From the NCBI GenBank assembly GCA_020056205.1, contig JAGVIF010000018.1, positions 1 to 9,034 on the forward strand: a DNA stretch of 9,034 nt. Reading direction: 5' to 3'. Position numbers and translations under genes: made by a program. Position 1 is the first letter of the stretch. The number at the start of each line of letters is the position of its first letter. The DNA comes from Lentisphaeria bacterium. GTDB lineage: Bacteria; Verrucomicrobiota; Lentisphaeria; Victivallales; GWF2-50-93. This document shows, piece after piece, positions 6,027 to 9,034 of this stretch. Below the pieces are notes generated by a model. The model worked only from the letters and a program-made list of their open reading frames with translations. It searched no databases and was not told the DNA's origin.

Positions 6027-7139
6027 ATGCATAGACAGATCAGAGAAAAATTATTCAAAAATTGTTCTAAAGTGGTAATCAAGGTCGGAACAAGACTCCT
6101 GACGGATATTAACAGAATACACGATGTCGTTTCCCACGCGGCGTTCCTGAAAAAAAAAGGATGTCAGGTCATTCTCGTCTCTTCAGGGGCGGTGGGGCTT
6201 GGAATGAAAACTCTCGGATTGAAGAAAAGGCCGTCTGAGCTTTCCGAAGTCCAGGCTCTGGCTTCCGTAGGACAAAGCAAACTCATGTCTCTATACGAGA
6301 CTGAATGCGCAAAATACGGATTCCACTGCGCTCAACTCCTCCTTGGCGCTGACGATATAAGAGACCGGAAACGCCACCTCAATGTTATGAACTGCCTTAA
6401 ATCTCTGCTCTCAAAAGACATACTCCCGATAATAAATGAAAATGACGCCGTATCCGTCGAAGAGCTTAAATTCGGGGATAACGACACCCTCGCGGCGTTA
6501 ATAGCGGTGATGATAAAAGCCGACCTTACTCTGATTCTCACTACGGTTGAAGGGCTTATGACAGACAACTCCGGCCGCGGCAAAAGATTGCCGGTTGTTG
6601 AAAAAATTGACGAAAATATAAAAAAAATCGCGGGCGGAACAGACGGAAATAGTTTTTCCATCGGCGGAATGGCGTCGAAACTTAAAGCCGCCGAAATTAT
6701 TACGAAAGCCGGAGAATATATGATGATAGCTGACGGAAGAGACCCGCAAATTGTGGAAAAAATCTTTGCAGGCGAAGACCACGGAACGCTCTTTGTCCCG
6801 AAAACAACGCAAATGAAAGCGAAAAAAAGATGGCTCGGCTTTTTTTCTCAAACAAAAGGAAGCCTGATCATTGATGACGGAGCCGTAATAGCCATCATCG
6901 AAAAAGGCAAAAGTCTCCTCCCTCCCGGCATAAAAAATGTCGAAAATGACTTCGACCCGGGAGATTGTATTGACATCTGTGACAAGAACGGCAAAGTAAT
7001 TGCCAGAGGACTAAGCAACTACAGCTCTTGCGAAATTCGCAAAATAGCAGGCAAAAAAACTTTTGAGCTTAAGAAAATTATCGGACAAAACAGCGATGAC
7101 GAGGTCGTTCACCGCAATAACATGGCTTTGCTTTTTTGA
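6027..7139 (+). CDS. proB: glutamate 5-kinase ProB (kinase plus PUA domain)
   Basis: ProB phosphorylates glutamate to gamma-glutamyl phosphate, the first and normally proline-inhibited step of proline synthesis. The 370-residue protein has an amino-acid-kinase domain (about 12-258): KVGTRLLT (19-26), VSSGAVGLG (51-59), QALASVGQSKLM (76-87), INENDAVS (136-143), FGDNDTLAALIA (149-160), GGMASKL (213-219) and GTLF (253-256). A C-terminal PUA domain (about 277-355) follows, with the typical ending DDEVVHRNNMALL. Length matches two-domain ProB. The third residue of KVGS is Thr-shifted (KVGT), a conservative change. Codons for Lys42-Lys44 form a run of nine A (6150-6158), a possible slippage site. 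There is no clear Shine-Dalgarno sequence before the ATG; only A-rich sequence separates it from tolB 10 bp upstream. No proA (the next enzyme) is present. Confidence 0.95.
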   Translation: MHRQIREKLFKNCSKVVIKVGTRLLTDINRIHDVVSHAAFLKKKGCQVILVSSGAVGLGMKTLGLKKRPSELSEVQALASVGQSKLMSLYETECAKYGFHCAQLLLGADDIRDRKRHLNVMNCLKSLLSKDILPIINENDAVSVEELKFGDNDTLAALIAVMIKADLTLILTTVEGLMTDNSGRGKRLPVVEKIDENIKKIAGGTDGNSFSIGGMASKLKAAEIITKAGEYMMIADGRDPQIVEKIFAGEDHGTLFVPKTTQMKAKKRWLGFFSQTKGSLIIDDGAVIAIIEKGKSLLPPGIKNVENDFDPGDCIDICDKNGKVIARGLSNYSSCEIRKIAGKKTFELKKIIGQNSDDEVVHRNNMALLF

Positions 7140-7286
7140 CTGATAGGAATTTTGATTTTTCCCGGCATTACACAATGTTTTAAAGAGCCTGTTGCAAAAC
7201 TCAAAACCGATGCCGATGAACGAGTTTATTCAGTTTAATTTAATTATTTTTCTTGATTTCTCAATTCTGCCTGTTACCGTAGAGAC

Positions 7287-7418
7287 ATGCGAAAAACAAA
7301 TAGACAAATCGAAGATAATTGGAAAGCTGAGGTTGAAGACAGGATTTCAGCCTATGAATCCGGAAAAATACCCGCAGACACAATGGAAAATGTATTTGAA
7401 CGACTTTCCAGAGAATGA
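7287..7418 (+). CDS. 43-residue antitoxin-like small protein (addiction-module component family, N-terminally short)
   Basis: The frame MRKTNRQIEDNWKAEVEDRI...ERLSRE encodes 43 residues ending in TGA at 7416-7418. Its stop overlaps the nadC ATG as ATGA, the layout of coupled operon genes. The segment from W12 to L40 (W-KAEVEDRISAYESGKI, then VFERL) resembles the C-terminal half of the Unstab_antitox / 'putative addiction module component' family, where W..E...R....SG......EVF.RL is typical. Those proteins are about 65-75 residues long; the N-terminal helical part is missing here. The frame is open upstream only to 7257 (stop at 7254-7256) with no better start, so a truncation or a short variant is likely. 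No strong ribosome-binding site precedes the ATG, and no toxin gene lies beside it. The coding call rests on the overlap and family likeness. Confidence 0.55.
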   Translation: MRKTNRQIEDNWKAEVEDRISAYESGKIPADTMENVFERLSRE

Positions 7419-8329
7419 ACACGGTTAAATTAGATTTTGATAGAATAAATACTTTGATAGAACTCGCAATCGAAGAAGATGTGGGACGCTGTGACGCGAC
7501 AAGCCTTTCTGTCATAGGACGCGGCATTGCGGCGGAAGCGGAATTGATTTGCCGGGAGGAATGCGTTTGCGCCGGACTTCCGGCAGCGGAGGCAGTTTTT
7601 AAAAAACTTGACGCCAAAGTGAAATTCGTCCCGCTTGCCAGAGAAGGAGAGCTTTGCCAACCCAACGCAGTTCTTGCGAAAATCGCAGGAAACGCCGCGT
7701 CAATGCTTACAGCCGAAAGAACGGCCCTCAACTTTCTTCAGAGACTCTGCGGAATTGCCACATTGTCAAGAAAATACGCGGCAGCCGTCAAAGGAACAAA
7801 AACGAAAATCCTTGACACAAGAAAGACCACGCCCGGCTGGAGAAATCTCGAAAAATATGCCGTGGCGGTCGGCGGCGCGGAAAATCACAGAATCGGACTT
7901 TACGACAGAATAATGATCAAAGACAATCACCGCGAACTCGCCGGTCTTTTATCGAAAGAAGGAATCGCGCAGTCCGTCAGAAGGGCGCGAAAAATGTATC
8001 CCAAACTTGAGGTTGAGGTGGAAGCTGATACTCTTGACGATGTCCGGAAGGCTCTGAGCGCCGGCGCCGATTACATCCTCCTCGACAATATGAGCGACGA
8101 AGCAATGAGGGAAGCCGTCAAAATAGTCGCCGGCAAGACAAAGCTCGAGGCAAGCGGCGGCGTCACTTTTGAAAGGCTTGCGAAAATCGCAAAAATAGGA
8201 GTTGATTTCATATCCTGCGGCGCCTTGACGCATTCCGTAAAGGCGATTGACATATCAATGGATATCAAAAGGAAACAGATTCCTTGCTTATACCTTGCAT
8301 CAGCCGAACGCAAGAAATATCAGGGTTGA
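7415..8329 (+). CDS. nadC: quinolinate phosphoribosyltransferase NadC (decarboxylating)
   Basis: NadC joins quinolinate and PRPP to give nicotinate mononucleotide, CO2 and pyrophosphate, feeding NadD in NAD synthesis. The 304-residue protein has all the family landmarks: EEDVGRCDAT (20-29), ERTALNFLQ (101-109) with CGIAT (112-116), DTRKTTPGWRNLEKYAV (134-150), GGAENHR (153-159), KDNH (169-172), EVEA (201-204), LLDN (222-225), EASGG (245-249) and GALTHS (269-274) followed by AIDISMDI. The catalytic and phosphate-binding residues look intact. It runs about 20 residues past the usual end (KRKQIPCLYLASAERKKYQG), to within 2 bp of the convergent oxidoreductase gene. Its ATG overlaps the preceding small ORF's stop (ATGA); only a poor AGAG lies near, so translational coupling is likely. 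Confidence 0.95.
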   Translation: MNTVKLDFDRINTLIELAIEEDVGRCDATSLSVIGRGIAAEAELICREECVCAGLPAAEAVFKKLDAKVKFVPLAREGELCQPNAVLAKIAGNAASMLTAERTALNFLQRLCGIATLSRKYAAAVKGTKTKILDTRKTTPGWRNLEKYAVAVGGAENHRIGLYDRIMIKDNHRELAGLLSKEGIAQSVRRARKMYPKLEVEVEADTLDDVRKALSAGADYILLDNMSDEAMREAVKIVAGKTKLEASGGVTFERLAKIAKIGVDFISCGALTHSVKAIDISMDIKRKQIPCLYLASAERKKYQG

Positions 8330-8331
8330 TT

Positions 8332-9034
8332 TCAATTCTGTGGGATGATACCGTTTTTTTTGAATTTGGAATTTTTGATGAGTTCTTCGAGAATTTTCCA
8401 ATATTTGGCGGAATCCAGAGGCAGTTCTATGGTTTTGTTCTCGATGGAAGACATCAGCATCGCATTTGCAAGCTCGAGAGAATTGATTCCTTCCTCAGCT
8501 TTAACGATGATCGGCGACCCGTCAATTATGGAATCAACAAAATTCTGAATGATTTTTCTATGGTGCGCAGGGTCATTGCCGGAAGGAATTTCGCAATTCC
8601 AGACGGCAGGCAAATCATATTTCGATGTTGTTGTTCTGCAAAATTTTGAGACGGGAAATTCTGCGCGGGTGAAGATGATTTTTTCGTTTTCAACAACAAG
8701 TTTTCCGCGGTCCGCGCAGATTTCGAGGCGATTGGTTCCGGGCGCTTCCCCCGTTGACACTGTTAAGACGACGGTTTTGCCGTCTGGATACTCAAGATAT
8801 GCGGTAACATCGTCTTCGACCTCAATGTCGTGATATTTGCCGAAAGCGCAAAAAGCTCTTACGGTGGAAGGCATTCCAAAAAACCATTGAAAAATATCCA
8901 TATTATGGGGGGCTTGATTCAGAAGAACTCCTCCGCCTTCGCCCTCCCAAGTGGCTCTCCACTCCCCGGAATCATAATATGCCTGGGTCCTGAACCAATT
9001 GGTGATAGTCCAATTTATCCGAAATATTTTTCCA
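8332..9034 (-). CDS. Gfo/Idh/MocA-family NAD(P)-dependent oxidoreductase, C-terminal part (5' end outside window)
   Basis: The minus-strand frame stays open to the right edge (last full codon 9031-9033), so the gene is cut by the window; 233 residues are visible. The Met at 8899-8901 is internal, not the start. The visible part begins GKIFRINWTITNWFRTQAYY and contains the family's C-terminal substrate-binding segment: SGEWRATWEGEGGGVLLNQAPHN, then MDIFQWFFG. GGGxLxxQxxHxxD is the characteristic active-site stretch, including the conserved His. It continues with VEDDVTAYLEYPDGKTVVL and a helical end with HHRKIIQNFVDSI (compare 'HaxxixdFvdAI'), which is typical. The Rossmann NAD-binding half is not in the window. 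Substrate is probably a sugar or inositol, which cannot be decided here. It converges on nadC with a 2-bp gap. Confidence 0.9.
   Translation of the reverse strand, partial: GKIFRINWTITNWFRTQAYYDSGEWRATWEGEGGGVLLNQAPHNMDIFQWFFGMPSTVRAFCAFGKYHDIEVEDDVTAYLEYPDGKTVVLTVSTGEAPGTNRLEICADRGKLVVENEKIIFTRAEFPVSKFCRTTTSKYDLPAVWNCEIPSGNDPAHHRKIIQNFVDSIIDGSPIIVKAEEGINSLELANAMLMSSIENKTIELPLDSAKYWKILEELIKNSKFKKNGIIPQN

Noticed and set aside
7192..7428. 78-codon plus-strand frame before nadC
   Set aside because: It overlaps the antitoxin-like ORF and runs into nadC out of frame. Composition is unlike a protein, and no ribosome-binding site is seen.
8284..8649. 121-codon plus-strand frame after nadC
   Set aside because: It is the complement of the Gfo/Idh/MocA gene, whose family motifs are clear.
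8899..8901. ATG as start of a 189-residue oxidoreductase
   Set aside because: The frame stays open upstream to the window edge and the translated upstream part holds the conserved GGG..L.NQ..H segment, so this Met is internal.

Overview
The window is a chromosomal stretch of mostly housekeeping genes from a Gram-negative bacterium. TolB, a periplasmic protein with a signal peptide, implies an outer membrane. Gene content (nadD-rsfS, a DinG-type helicase, tolB, proB, nadC, a Gfo/Idh/MocA oxidoreductase) and the intergenic 'micro-repeat' debris remind me of uncultured PVC-type lineages such as Kiritimatiellota, Lentisphaerota or Omnitrophota. That placement is an impression from memory and is not proven by the sequence.

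Layout. 2-295 (+) is the 3' end of an unrecognised small membrane protein. 405-623 (+) encodes a GxxExxY-family (PD-(D/E)XK-like) protein that has lost its catalytic middle in frame; a 24-bp imperfect inverted repeat brackets it. 756-2363 (+) is a tightly overlapping operon: nadD, rsfS and an unknown acidic/helical protein. 2364-2717 is a gene-free, repeat-rich spacer holding a nested stem-loop, three micro-repeat blocks, a 19-bp motif inside an inverted repeat, and a GC-rich hairpin just after dinG. 2718-4742 (-) is a DinG/YoaA-type Fe-S helicase, divergent from tolB (4835-6016, +). Then come proB (6027-7139, +), a 43-residue antitoxin-like ORF missed by length-limited gene calling (7287-7418, +) and nadC (7415-8329, +), which overlaps it by ATGA. 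8332-9034 (-) is the C-terminal part of a Gfo/Idh/MocA oxidoreductase, convergent with nadC and only 2 bp away.

How the genes relate. NadC makes nicotinate mononucleotide from quinolinate, and NadD adenylates it to deamido-NAD, so two consecutive steps of NAD synthesis lie in this window in separate operons. RsfS silences the large ribosomal subunit and is commonly next to nadD. ProB starts proline synthesis, but no proA is visible. TolB appears without other Tol-Pal genes. DinG-type helicases act in DNA repair and replication.

No tRNA, rRNA, CRISPR array, transposase or complete mobile element was seen. I did not find a convincing new multi-gene system. The items most worth a second look are the core-deleted GxxExxY cassette, the repeat-laden spacer at 2364-2717, the antitoxin-like ORF coupled to nadC, and the unknown third gene of the nadD-rsfS operon.
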